Source of the DNA: SZUA-76 sp945787585
GTDB lineage: Bacteria; Pseudomonadota; Gammaproteobacteria; SZUA-140
Length of the DNA: 45,046 nucleotides
Assembly: GCA_947258425.1 (NCBI GenBank)
Contig: CAMYIG010000007.1
Coordinates: forward strand, 1 to 45,046
Reading direction: 5' to 3'
The translations under genes and the position numbers were made by a program. Positions within the stretch are counted from its first letter, which is position 1. Each line of letters begins with the position of its first letter. Under the pieces are notes generated by a model. That model was given only the letters and a program-made list of their open reading frames with translations. It did no database searches and was not told the DNA's origin. This document shows, piece by piece, positions 8,462 through 17,248 of this stretch.

Positions 8462-9676
8462 CTATCGCTTCCTCGCTGCGATACGAAGGCGCAATGCATT
8501 CAGTTTAATGAATCCCTCTGCATCCTGTTGATTATAACTCCCAGCATCATCTTCAAATGTCGCAATACTGGCATCAAACAGACTATCCGATGCTGACTGA
8601 CGACCCACCACCATCACATTTCCTTTATAAAGCTTGATGCGCACTATACCGTTCACTCGTGTCTGTGATGCATCAATCATCGCCTGCATCATTTCACGCT
8701 CAGGGCTCCACCAATAACCGTTATAGACTAGCGTCGCATAGCGCGGCATCAATTCATCTTTAAGGTGTGCCACTTCGCGGTCCAGCGTAATGGATTCGAT
8801 CGCGCGGTGCGCCTTTAACATCACCGTGCCTGCGGGGGTTTCATAGCAGCCACGAGACTTCATCCCAACATAACGGTTTTCGACGATGTCATCACGACCC
8901 ACGCCGTTCTCCCCGCCGACCTTATTCAGATATCGCATCACTTCAGCGGGGCTCATCGCTTCACCATCAATCGCGACGATATCGCCCGCCTGATAAGTCA
9001 GCTCCAGGTAAAGCGCTCGGTCTGGTGCTTCCTCAGGGCTGACTGTCCAACGCCACATGTCGGCCTCCGGTTCTGCCCATGGGTCTTCCAGAATATCCCC
9101 CTCATAGGAGATATGCAGTAAGTTTGCATCCATTGAATAAGGCGATTTTTTACCCCGTTTCTGCTCGATCGCAATGCCATGCTGATCGGCGTAGGCCATC
9201 AGTTTTTCACGCGAGTTGAGGTCCCATTCACGCCACGGTGCGATGATCTTCACATCGGGTTTCAGCGCGTACGCCCCCAATTCAAAACGCACCTGATCAT
9301 TCCCTTTGCCGGTCGCACCGTGCGATACCGCATCGGCACCGGTCTCATTGGCGATCTCGATCAGCCGTTTTGCGATTAACGGACGGGCAATTGAGGTGCC
9401 CAGCAGGTACTCACCTTCATAGATGGCGTTGGCGCGAAACATCGGAAAAACATAATCGCGCGCGTACTCTTCACATAGATCTTCGATGTAGATCTCTTTA
9501 ATCCCCATCGCCTCGGCCTTGGCCCGCGCCGGCGCAACCTCTTCACCCTGGCCAATATCCGCAGTAAAAGTGACCACCTCACAGTGGTATTCATCCTGTA
9601 GCCACTTGGCAATGATTGACGTATCAAGGCCGCCTGAATAGGCCAGCACAACTTTTTTGACATCTGATTGCGACAT
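8462..9676 (-). CDS. argG: Argininosuccinate synthase
   Basis: The 404-residue cytoplasmic enzyme joins citrulline and aspartate with ATP to give argininosuccinate in arginine biosynthesis. The N-terminal ATP-pyrophosphatase P-loop is SGGLDTS (14-20). Other family hallmarks are visible: SHGATGKGNDQVRFE, the segment around PWREWDLNSREK, and YSMDANLLHISYEG. Length and collinearity match the standard ArgG of this class (about 400 residues). The gene stands alone on the minus strand, with 123 bases upstream and 119 downstream, and no other arginine gene is in the window. A TATAAT-like -10 lies about 40 bases upstream of the ATG. An AT-rich partial palindrome further upstream (around 9751-9768) might be an ArgR site, but the match is too weak to call. 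Confidence 0.98.
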   Translation of the reverse strand: MSQSDVKKVVLAYSGGLDTSIIAKWLQDEYHCEVVTFTADIGQGEEVAPARAKAEAMGIKEIYIEDLCEEYARDYVFPMFRANAIYEGEYLLGTSIARPLIAKRLIEIANETGADAVSHGATGKGNDQVRFELGAYALKPDVKIIAPWREWDLNSREKLMAYADQHGIAIEQKRGKKSPYSMDANLLHISYEGDILEDPWAEPEADMWRWTVSPEEAPDRALYLELTYQAGDIVAIDGEAMSPAEVMRYLNKVGGENGVGRDDIVENRYVGMKSRGCYETPAGTVMLKAHRAIESITLDREVAHLKDELMPRYATLVYNGYWWSPEREMMQAMIDASQTRVNGIVRIKLYKGNVMVVGRQSASDSLFDASIATFEDDAGSYNQQDAEGFIKLNALRLRIAARKR

Positions 9677-9716
9677 TCAAAATAATCCTATAAGTAACAT
9701 GGTTTCTTGGTTGCAA

Positions 9717-9722
9717 ATTATA
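9717..9722 (-). promoter_or_regulatory. Candidate -10 box for argG
   Basis: The minus strand reads TATAAT, 40 bases upstream of the argG ATG. No convincing -35 box sits 16-18 bases further upstream, so the promoter is tentative. Confidence 0.4.
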
Positions 9723-9799
9723 ACGTAAACAACACTACAGGGCTGTAAAATGACATTAATTTTATGCCATTTAAGCCGCTTTTAGCTTCGACTAGGAGA

Positions 9800-10894
9800 T
9801 CACGATGGACGAACAATACCTCGTCGCAGTTGCGCACACCACCATCGTAACAATGAATTGGCGAAAACGACACCGCACGACAGTAACATCATACGATAAA
9901 CCCAACCACGCTTCACTTTGCAGACATACCTTACCTCAAGCCACTCCGTCTGCTGCGAGAGCTGGACAAGGGTCTTCAAGCCGATGAGCAGCGGCCACAA
10001 CGCCGCCAACCGCAACCGCACGCAGCGGCGAGGCAGCGCAGTGACATACGCCTCTGCCGACGCATAGTGGGCAAGCGCCACATCAATCCCTTTTATCAGC
10101 AGTGGCTGTGCCGTCGCACTATTGTTGGCATTCAGCAAAGCCCCCGCCGTTAACCCGGCTTCATCCAGCCACAGTTGCGGCAGGTAACAGCGTCCCAGCC
10201 GCAGGTCTCGCGGCACATCGCGCAAGATATTGGTCATCTGTAACGCCTGCCCAAAGTGAATACCCAGATTTGAGTATTGCGCTTCAGCCTCGCCCCACGC
10301 CCGAAGTTCGTCAGTGTGCGCAATGGAGATTTTTGTCCAGAACTCACCGACACACCCGGCCACCAGATAGGTATAGCGCGCCAGTTGTTGCTCATCCGGT
10401 AAAGCGGTGACTGTCGTCGCATCATTCATCGGGGCAGGAAAGTTTTCCAGATCACTCAACATCCCTTCGATCAGTGTTAAAACTACGCTGCGGATGAGCG
10501 CCCTGTCAGGGCCCGTCTGTCGAGCGAACAATTCAAACAACGCCGGCAACTTCGTCAGTAACTCACTTTCGGCGATATGATCCAGCCGATCAACATACGC
10601 TTCTCTTAACCGTTCAAGCACCGCTTCCGACGCTTTATCGAGCTGTAGTTGCGCATGAAATTGTTGCAGTGCCGCCGATCTTTTTAGCATAGGTACAGCG
10701 GTAGTATCTGCGAGTGTATCTGCCGCGCGCGCCAACAGGTAGGCGACACTGATCGGCTCCCGTAACGGCTGTGGTAGCACCCGTAATGTCAGATAAAAAC
10801 TACGCGACACACCACGCAGCAGGTCATTCAGCAGGTAGTGGCGCGCCACATCATCGAGTGATGAGGGTAAAAATGATGCGGACTCAGGCGGCAT
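9800..10894 (-). CDS. Squalene/phytoene synthase family protein (likely farnesyl-diphosphate farnesyltransferase)
   Basis: This 364-residue protein has both aspartate-rich prenyl-diphosphate motifs of head-to-head prenyl synthases: DTLAD (59-63) and NILRDVPRD with Asp226 and Asp230. RSFYLTLRVLP near residue 31 and YLLARAADT are typical of squalene synthases. A hydrophobic stretch at about 335-352 near the C-terminus would anchor it to the membrane, as in squalene synthases. The expected reaction is two farnesyl diphosphates to presqualene diphosphate and squalene, feeding hopanoids or sterols; phytoene synthesis is the alternative. No other isoprenoid gene lies in the window. Its ATG is inside the 3' end of the DPH6-like gene (11-base overlap), so the two are translated as a coupled pair. 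Confidence 0.88.
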   Translation of the reverse strand: MPPESASFLPSSLDDVARHYLLNDLLRGVSRSFYLTLRVLPQPLREPISVAYLLARAADTLADTTAVPMLKRSAALQQFHAQLQLDKASEAVLERLREAYVDRLDHIAESELLTKLPALFELFARQTGPDRALIRSVVLTLIEGMLSDLENFPAPMNDATTVTALPDEQQLARYTYLVAGCVGEFWTKISIAHTDELRAWGEAEAQYSNLGIHFGQALQMTNILRDVPRDLRLGRCYLPQLWLDEAGLTAGALLNANNSATAQPLLIKGIDVALAHYASAEAYVTALPRRCVRLRLAALWPLLIGLKTLVQLSQQTEWLEVRYVCKVKRGWVYRMMLLSCGVVFANSLLRWWCAQLRRGIVRPS

Positions 10895-11576
10895 CCGTTA
10901 TCTCTTTTACCCCTGTCGGCAGCAGGTCTGCAAAGACGAAGCCGTCTCGCTCGACGATCTCGCCCACAGTAATATCGATAACACCATCGAACATCGGACC
11001 AGCTGAGACAAAGCTATGGAACTCGCCATTCTCACCACAGGGGTCGACCCCCGCAGGCAGCTCATCCAATAACGCATGGTTAAACATTCGCCCCACAAAC
11101 TGCGGCGCGAGTTGCTTTGGATCGACGCAGGTTAAATGTGCGCGCAAGCCACCCTCAATCATGTCACGACTCAACGTCGCCGTCGGCATACCCCACAACG
11201 GAAAAATTGGCTCGATGCCACAGCCCGCCAGTTTTTGTTCACGGTATGCCCGAATGTCTTCCAGATAGAGATCACCAAAGGCGAAACAGTCGATCGAGCG
11301 CTGCTGGCAACGCGCAACAAATGCGGACATACGCGCCTCATACTCTGCATTACTGCAAGGGCTGGGGATCTCAATAATATCCAGCGGTAAGCCTGCACGC
11401 TCTGCCTGTAACATCAGCAGTTCACGTCGCACAGCGTGCATTGCCACCCGATCATGCGTCTGATTAACGGTTGTAAACAAGCCTACCACTTCAATCTCAC
11501 GCTGCTGTTGCAGCACATGCAACGCCCACGCGCTATCTTTGCCGCTGCTCCATGAGAGCAAAACTCTTTTTTTCAT
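10884..11576 (-). CDS. DPH6-like ATP pyrophosphatase (diphthine-ammonia ligase family)
   Basis: The 230-residue soluble protein is a member of the N-type ATP-pyrophosphatase (adenine nucleotide alpha hydrolase-like) family related to eukaryotic diphthine-ammonia ligase. Visible motifs are the PP-loop SWSSGKDSAWAL at residues 8-19, FGDLYLEDIRAYRE in the middle and the family-specific GENGEFHSFV near 187. Bacteria lack diphthamide, so the substrate here is not that of DPH6; the motifs imply adenylation of a carboxyl or amide followed by attack of an amine or ammonia. It sits between ptsP (43 bases upstream) and the squalene synthase gene (11-base overlap), and so is probably in one transcript with them. 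The true reaction is unknown. Confidence 0.85.
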   Translation of the reverse strand: MKKRVLLSWSSGKDSAWALHVLQQQREIEVVGLFTTVNQTHDRVAMHAVRRELLMLQAERAGLPLDIIEIPSPCSNAEYEARMSAFVARCQQRSIDCFAFGDLYLEDIRAYREQKLAGCGIEPIFPLWGMPTATLSRDMIEGGLRAHLTCVDPKQLAPQFVGRMFNHALLDELPAGVDPCGENGEFHSFVSAGPMFDGVIDITVGEIVERDGFVFADLLPTGVKEITDAA

Positions 11577-11619
11577 GCGCTATTCCTTACACTACCATCG
11601 TCGCAGTAAATCGCTGCGA

Positions 11620-13887
11620 TCACTTTCCAGCCCTCACCAATCCGCCCAATCCCTGCTGCTCCAATGCCTGCTCAAGGTATTCTCGTAGAGTATTGGCATC
11701 ATCATATTGCAGCGCCTGATCTAAAACCTGTCGCGCTTCAATGACGGTAAAGCTACGAATCACGGACTTCACCCGCGGCATGCTCGCGGCACTCATGCTC
11801 AAGCTATCGATCCCCATGCCGAGCAGTAGTAGTGCAGAGACTGGGTCACCGGCCATCTCGCCGCAGACACTCACCGGCTTACCCATAAGATGTGCGCCGG
11901 CGACGATTTGAATCAGCGCACGCAACACTGCCGGGTGCAGTGCGTCATAAAGTGAAGCCACGCGTGGGTTATTACGATCCACTGCCAATAAATACTGTGT
12001 CAGATCATTGGTGCCCACTGAAAAAAAATCGACCCGCGCCGCCAGCGCCTCGATCTGATAGATCACCGACGGTACCTCAACCATAATCCCAACCTGTGGC
12101 ATCACTACCGGCTCACCGGCCTCCAGTAGTTCGTGATGTGCGCGGCCAATCAACTGTAGTGCACGATCAACCTCGGCCACATTACTCACCATCGGCAATA
12201 ACAGATGGAGATTATTCAAACCCACACTGGCGCGCATCATCGCCCGTAGCTGCACCAAAAATATTTCAGGATGATCGAGCGAAATGCGAATGCCTCGCCA
12301 ACCAAGAAAAGGGTTCTCTTCATTGATCGGGAAATACGAGAGCGCCTTATCGCCGCCCACATCCAGCGTGCGCAGGGTGACAGGTCGCGGCGCAAAGCCC
12401 TTCAGTACTTCATGGTAAATCGTGCGCTGCTCCTCTTCGCCAGGGAAACGTTCACGAATCATAAAAGGGAATTCGGTACGATAGAGTCCAATGCCTTCGG
12501 CCCCACTCTCAATCGAGGGTGCCAAATCAGACAACAGGCCCGTGTTGGCGTAAAGCGGCAGATGTATCCCATCAGGCGTCTCCGAGGGCAGCTCCCTCAG
12601 CCCTTCCAGCCCCGCGACCAACTCCTCTTCTTCGCGCGCAAGGCGGGTATATTCATCCCGTACCGCCTGCGATGGCGTAACAAAGAGCCGGCCACGATAG
12701 CCATCGACTACCAGCTCACAGCCATCAATGCGCGACACGGGTAATTCACTGGCGCCGACCACCGCCGGAATTCCCATCGCATGCGCTAAAATCGCAACAT
12801 GAGATGAGCTTGAACCGCGTGCAGAAACAACCCCCACCAGACGCTCTCGCGGCACCTCCGCCAGCATCGTCGCAGAGATATCCTCCCCCACAAGGATGGT
12901 CTTTAATGGGTAGTCGGGCTGGCGGCGAACCTGATGCTGCAGATGCGCCAGGATTCGTCGCCCAAGATCACGGACATCATCAGCTCGTTCACTCAGATAG
13001 GAGTCATCCATCGACTCAAATAACTGCGCCTGCTCATTAATGGTGTCTCGCCACGCCCCCGGTGCCCAGCTACCACCGCGTATCCGTTCAATTGTTTTGC
13101 CGATTAACGTCTCGCTGTTCAGCATTAACAGGTAAGCATCAAACAGTGCGCGACTCTCGGCCCCCAGTTCGGGATGTATCGAGGCATCGAGCGCCTTGAT
13201 ATTAGTGCGCGCCGCATCAAGTGCCTGCTCCAATGCAAGAATCTCCGTCGCGGTATCTAGCGTTTTACGATGGGGTACTGCATCAAGATCGGACATCGGA
13301 TAGACCACGACCGCGGTGCCAATCCCCACGCCCGGGGCACCCGGCAGCGCCACAATGGGGCGATTAGTTTTACCCGCAGGCGTCTCGGTAAAGTCTTTAA
13401 TATCACCCCGCGCATCTGCATGTGCCATGGCACCAGCCAACTGTGCAGCGACCGTCAGCAGAAAAGCGACTTCATCTTCATCAAAACAACGCAGGCTACG
13501 CTGGCGCACCACCAGCACCCCCATTACCTGTCGATGGTGAATGATCGGGACACCTAAAAAACCGTGAAAAGAGACCTCGCCCGTTTCAGCAATAAATCGA
13601 TATCGGGGATGATCTGGCGCATTACTAAGGTTAAGCATCTCCTGCGTCTCACCCACTACACTGACCAACCCTTCGCCCTGGTTAATCCGCACCACACCAA
13701 TAGCCTCAGGGTTCAACCCATCGCTCGCCATGAGAATATATTGCTGCTCCACGTGATCTAACAGATAAATTGAACAGACATCGACAGACATCGCCTGCTT
13801 AACACGCGAAACAATAATTAATGAGGCTTGTTGAAGGTCATGCGCAGCGTTAACCTCTTGCACAATACGACGCAAGACTACCAGCAT
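11620..13887 (-). CDS. ptsP: Nitrogen-PTS enzyme I (phosphoenolpyruvate-protein phosphotransferase PtsP)
   Basis: The 755-residue cytoplasmic enzyme has an N-terminal GAF domain (about 1-160) followed by the enzyme I body: N-terminal PEP-utiliser region (about 180-300), the swivelling phospho-His domain with SSSSHVAILAHAMGIP (active His363) and the PEP-binding barrel (about 420-700; EFPFMIRERFPGEEEQ, LRTLDVGGDKALSYF, FSVGTNDLTQYLLAVDR, VCGEMAGDP). It transfers phosphate from PEP to NPr in the regulatory nitrogen PTS. The GAF domain is where E. coli PtsP senses glutamine. The start MLVVLRRIVQEVNAA is the usual one. It follows rppH by 61 bases, a conserved gammaproteobacterial order. NPr and EIIA-Ntr genes are not in this window. 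Confidence 0.97.
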   Translation of the reverse strand: MLVVLRRIVQEVNAAHDLQQASLIIVSRVKQAMSVDVCSIYLLDHVEQQYILMASDGLNPEAIGVVRINQGEGLVSVVGETQEMLNLSNAPDHPRYRFIAETGEVSFHGFLGVPIIHHRQVMGVLVVRQRSLRCFDEDEVAFLLTVAAQLAGAMAHADARGDIKDFTETPAGKTNRPIVALPGAPGVGIGTAVVVYPMSDLDAVPHRKTLDTATEILALEQALDAARTNIKALDASIHPELGAESRALFDAYLLMLNSETLIGKTIERIRGGSWAPGAWRDTINEQAQLFESMDDSYLSERADDVRDLGRRILAHLQHQVRRQPDYPLKTILVGEDISATMLAEVPRERLVGVVSARGSSSSHVAILAHAMGIPAVVGASELPVSRIDGCELVVDGYRGRLFVTPSQAVRDEYTRLAREEEELVAGLEGLRELPSETPDGIHLPLYANTGLLSDLAPSIESGAEGIGLYRTEFPFMIRERFPGEEEQRTIYHEVLKGFAPRPVTLRTLDVGGDKALSYFPINEENPFLGWRGIRISLDHPEIFLVQLRAMMRASVGLNNLHLLLPMVSNVAEVDRALQLIGRAHHELLEAGEPVVMPQVGIMVEVPSVIYQIEALAARVDFFSVGTNDLTQYLLAVDRNNPRVASLYDALHPAVLRALIQIVAGAHLMGKPVSVCGEMAGDPVSALLLLGMGIDSLSMSAASMPRVKSVIRSFTVIEARQVLDQALQYDDANTLREYLEQALEQQGLGGLVRAGK

Positions 13888-13948
13888 GTCATAACCTTAA
13901 AGCGTGTGAACAAAAAGATGATGGCCGTGAATGCAGCCCACCCAGAAA

Positions 13949-14434
13949 CTAGCTCGCCCTGCGAGGCAGAACCAGAGGTTCCAGCTCGGCCAATGCATGC
14001 CTGTAAACATTACGTTTGAAAGCGACGATCTCTTCCAGTGGGTCCCAATAATCCACCCAGCGCCAGTGATCAAACTCCGGCTGATCGGTGGCATCCAGCC
14101 GCACATCACTCTCGTCGCCTTTCATATCCAACAGAAACCAGATCTGTTTCTGGCCGATACACAACGGCTTGCTTTGGTGACGAACCAATCCTTTTGGCAG
14201 ACGATAACGCAGCCAGTCACTGGTGCGACCCAGAATAGTGACGTGACGGGGTTCGAGGCCAACCTCTTCATGGAGCTCGCGATACATTGCATCTTCTGGG
14301 GTTTCGTTGAGCTGAATGCCGCCCTGAGGAAATTGCCACGCCTGCTGACCTATGCGGCGGGCCCATAGCAGTTTACCCTCCTGATTGTTCAGGATAATGC
14401 CCACATTAGCTCTATATCCGTCAAGATCGATCAC
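13949..14434 (-). CDS. rppH: RNA pyrophosphohydrolase RppH
   Basis: This 161-residue Nudix hydrolase removes pyrophosphate from the 5' end of triphosphorylated RNAs, which starts RNase E-dependent decay. The complete Nudix box runs from about 38 to 60 (G-x5-E-x7-REL-x-EE-x-GL), preceded by WQFPQGG. The start MIDLDGYRANVGIIL and the WRWVDYWDPLEEIVAFKR segment are RppH hallmarks. Length is typical (E. coli 176). The adjacent ptsP downstream on the same strand is the conserved partner. The HAD gene is transcribed divergently from a 145-base intergenic region. Confidence 0.97.
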   Translation of the reverse strand: MIDLDGYRANVGIILNNQEGKLLWARRIGQQAWQFPQGGIQLNETPEDAMYRELHEEVGLEPRHVTILGRTSDWLRYRLPKGLVRHQSKPLCIGQKQIWFLLDMKGDESDVRLDATDQPEFDHWRWVDYWDPLEEIVAFKRNVYRHALAELEPLVLPRRAS

Positions 14435-14579
14435 TAGTCAGGCCTCACAAAACTGCTACAATTGTCCAAATTGTCACATAAATCATGGCTTCAGCGCAAA
14501 TTAAACCCCTCATTATGTTGAAAATTAACATCAACAGAGTGGGTCACCAGCACAAATACTAAAAACAGGGGTAAACAAC

Positions 14580-15230
14580 GTGAGCTTGGCTATTTTTGAC
14601 CTGGATAACACCCTGATTGGGGGTGATAGCGACTATCTCTGGAGTCAGTTTCTCACTGAAGAAGGCATTGTCGGACCCGAGCATCAGCGAGAGAACCAAC
14701 GATTTTACGATGAATATGTCGCAGGCACACTCGATATCAATGAATTTCTCGCCTTTCAGCTCGCACCACTGGCCGCCCATGATATCGAGACATTATTGAA
14801 TTGGCGTGAACGTTTTATGGCAGAAAAAATAACCCCGATCATGCTTTCGTCGGCACAGACACTGATCGACAAGCACGCAAATGACGGTAAAACATTGCTG
14901 ATTATCACCGCCACCAACAGCTTTGTCACCGCACCGATCGCGGCCCGCCTCGGCATTCCGCATCTGCTCGCCACCGAACCAGAGATGCTCAACGGGCAGT
15001 ACACTGGCAAAGTCGCCGGCATCCCCTGTTTTCGCGACGGAAAAGTGGAGCGCCTCAATCTATGGCTCAAAGACACAGGGCACAATCTTGACGACAGCTG
15101 GTTTTATTCTGACTCCCACAATGACCTGCCACTACTGGAACGAGTCACACACCCCGTCGCGGTCGACCCCGATGAAGTGCTTACCCAACATGCTAAAAGC
15201 CAACAGTGGCCCATCATCAGTCTCCGCTAA
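14580..15230 (+). CDS. HAD-superfamily subclass IB phosphatase
   Basis: The 216-residue soluble protein starts at GTG, with AGGGG at a good distance upstream. It has all four HAD motifs: DLDNT (Asp7 nucleophile, Asp9 acid/base), the motif II Thr in IITATNS, a Lys near motif III and DSHNDLPLL (metal-binding Asp). The domain plan with a helical cap after motif I matches the phosphoserine-phosphatase-like subclass IB (the CicA/YfhB group). In pathway terms it could act on phosphoserine, histidinol phosphate or lipid/sugar phosphates; the sequence does not decide. It is convergent with pilT (16-base gap) and has no operon partner. Confidence 0.88.
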   Translation: MSLAIFDLDNTLIGGDSDYLWSQFLTEEGIVGPEHQRENQRFYDEYVAGTLDINEFLAFQLAPLAAHDIETLLNWRERFMAEKITPIMLSSAQTLIDKHANDGKTLLIITATNSFVTAPIAARLGIPHLLATEPEMLNGQYTGKVAGIPCFRDGKVERLNLWLKDTGHNLDDSWFYSDSHNDLPLLERVTHPVAVDPDEVLTQHAKSQQWPIISLR

Positions 15231-15246
15231 AACAGCCCTGAAACAC

Positions 15247-16284
15247 TTACATGAAAGTATCTTTATTGGCCGCCTTCATCGCTGCATCTTTTTTGGTGAC
15301 CAGTCCTTTCTGTACCAGCTCCTGTAGATTCTGATCGAGCGTCTGCATCCCAAGATTCTGCCCCGTCTGAATTGCTGAGTACATCTGTGGAATTTTGTTT
15401 TCACGAATCAGGTTTCGAATCGCCGGTGTACCGATCATAATCTCGTGTGCCGCGACACGGCCACCACCCACTTTTTTCAGTAGCGTTTGCGAAATCACTG
15501 CTTTGAGTGACTCCGATAACATGGAACGAATCATCTCTTTCTCCGCTGCTGGAAACACATCAATCACACGATCGATGGTTTTTGCTGCCGAACTGGTATG
15601 CAGTGTGCCAAACACCAGATGGCCCGTTTCTGCCGCAGACAGCGCCAGTCCGATGGTCTCCGGGTCTCGCATTTCGCCCACCAGAATAATGTCCGGATCT
15701 TCACGCAATGCGGAACGCAGCGCTTCGGCAAAACCGAGCGAATCACGATGAATTTCTCGCTGATTCACCAGACACTTTTTACTTTGATGCACAAATTCGA
15801 TCGGATCTTCCAGCGTCAGGATATGGCCATACTCAGTATTGTTTTTGTAATCCATCATCGCCGCCAGCGTGGTTGATTTACCCGAACCTGTCGGCCCCGT
15901 CACCAGCACAATGCCACGCGGTGTATCCGCAATATCACCGAATACCGCAGGTGCGCCCAGCTCTTCGAGTGAAAGGATGGTCGATGGAATGGTTCGAAAC
16001 ACCGCGCCCACACCGCGATTATGATTGAACGCATTGACACGAAAACGCGCCAAGCCAGGTATTTCAAATGAGAAATCTGTTTCCAGGAATTCTTCAAAAT
16101 CTTTCCGCTGCTTATCGTTCATGATGTCATAGATCATGTTGTGCACCGTCTTGTTATCCAGTGCGGGAACATTGATACGACGTATATCGCCATCCACACG
16201 AATCATCGGCGGCAATTCTGCAGACAGATGTAAATCCGACGCGTTACTTTTAACACCAAAAGCGAGTAACTCAGCAATATCCAT
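15247..16284 (-). CDS. pilT: Type IV pilus retraction ATPase PilT
   Basis: This 345-residue hexameric ATPase powers pilus disassembly and twitching at the inner-membrane base of type IV pili. It starts MDIAELLAF and contains SDLHLSAELPPMIRVDG, Walker A GPTGSGKST (130-138), the Asp box, Walker B LVGEMRD (201-207, Glu204), the His box GHLVFGTLHTSS and the C-terminal AIRNLIRE motif (288-295) required for retraction. AIRNLIRE and close similarity to Pseudomonas PilT through the whole length favour PilT over PilU. It is divergent from yggS-proC-yggT, as in Pseudomonas. The 194 bases between pilT and yggS must hold both promoters. No pilU follows it here; the next gene downstream is the convergent HAD gene. 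Confidence 0.97.
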   Translation of the reverse strand: MDIAELLAFGVKSNASDLHLSAELPPMIRVDGDIRRINVPALDNKTVHNMIYDIMNDKQRKDFEEFLETDFSFEIPGLARFRVNAFNHNRGVGAVFRTIPSTILSLEELGAPAVFGDIADTPRGIVLVTGPTGSGKSTTLAAMMDYKNNTEYGHILTLEDPIEFVHQSKKCLVNQREIHRDSLGFAEALRSALREDPDIILVGEMRDPETIGLALSAAETGHLVFGTLHTSSAAKTIDRVIDVFPAAEKEMIRSMLSESLKAVISQTLLKKVGGGRVAAHEIMIGTPAIRNLIRENKIPQMYSAIQTGQNLGMQTLDQNLQELVQKGLVTKKDAAMKAANKDTFM

Positions 16285-16478
16285 TCAATTCTCCTCCAGA
16301 GATCTCAATTCACCGCGTGGCAACAGATTAGCGAAGTAAACAATTCATCCGCTTGCTGTCACTTAACGGCATTTCCATATACATCTTGAACAAACCCGCA
16401 TACAGCTCATTGACAATGAGAGCACTAATATATTCGTGCTGGACTCAATCTAATAAACCACTAGAATAGCGTTCACTT

Positions 16479-17183
16479 ATGCCAAACGAAACCAATATTA
16501 CATTTAACCTTGAGCAGATACGTCAGCGCATCGCCGCCGCCGAGCGCCAATATCACCGACCACCCGGTAGCGTAAATTTACTCGCGGTGAGCAAGACCCA
16601 ACCTGTTACTGCAATCCTCGCGGCAGTTGCACAGCAACAGTTTCATTTCGGTGAAAATTACCTCCAGGAAGCACTCAATAAGATAGCGGCATTACAGGGG
16701 CACCCTATCGTATGGCATTACATTGGCGCGATTCAATCCAATAAAACACGCCCGATTGCGGAGCAGTTTGCCTGGGTTCATAGCGTCAGCAGTCTCAAGA
16801 TAGCCAAAAGATTAAGCGTGCAACGACCCGAGTCACTGCCGGACCTGAACATCTGCCTTCAGTTCAACGTGAGCGATGAAGCCAGCAAATCCGGCGCGAC
16901 ACTTGAGGCGCTCGCTACCCTCGCCGCTGAGGTCGCTCAATTACCCCGCATCAAGTTACGGGGCCTGATGGCGATCCCGCAAATAACGGCTAGTATTGAT
17001 CAACAACGTGCTATTTTCCACGTGGTGCAACAGGCTCAGCAAGGGCTAATCGACGCCGGCTATTCGCTTGATACCTTATCACTCGGCATGTCAGCAGATC
17101 TCGATGCCGCGATCGCAGAAGGCTCGACGATGGTACGCATCGGCACAGCCATTTTTGGTGAGCGCAACTCACCGCCAAATTAA
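16479..17183 (+). CDS. yggS: PLP homeostasis protein YggS
   Basis: The 234-residue protein is a single-domain alanine-racemase-fold protein that binds pyridoxal 5'-phosphate without catalysing a known reaction and keeps PLP and amino-acid pools balanced. The Schiff-base Lys is in LLAVSKTQP (Lys39). FGENYLQEALNK, WHYIGAIQSNKTR, RGLMAIPQ, LGMSADLDAAIAEGSTMVRIGTAIFG are all family motifs. It is the first gene of the plus-strand yggS-proC-yggT unit. A short leader frame begins 18 bases after its stop. Confidence 0.97.
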   Translation: MPNETNITFNLEQIRQRIAAAERQYHRPPGSVNLLAVSKTQPVTAILAAVAQQQFHFGENYLQEALNKIAALQGHPIVWHYIGAIQSNKTRPIAEQFAWVHSVSSLKIAKRLSVQRPESLPDLNICLQFNVSDEASKSGATLEALATLAAEVAQLPRIKLRGLMAIPQITASIDQQRAIFHVVQQAQQGLIDAGYSLDTLSLGMSADLDAAIAEGSTMVRIGTAIFGERNSPPN

Positions 17184-17200
17184 ATCATCAGGGTTAGAAT

Positions 17201-17248
17201 ATGGCGCAGCCAACAAAATCACAGTATATTCCCTTTTATGAACGATAA
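17201..17248 (+). CDS. Possible 15-residue leader peptide overlapping the proC start
   Basis: This ATG frame of 15 residues plus stop (MAQPTKSQYIPFYER) is preceded by AGGG at a 7-base spacing. Its TAA lies eight bases past the proC ATG, in another frame. proC itself has no clear Shine-Dalgarno, so ribosomes ending the leader could restart at proC. Whether it is translated is inference. Confidence 0.4.
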   Translation: MAQPTKSQYIPFYER

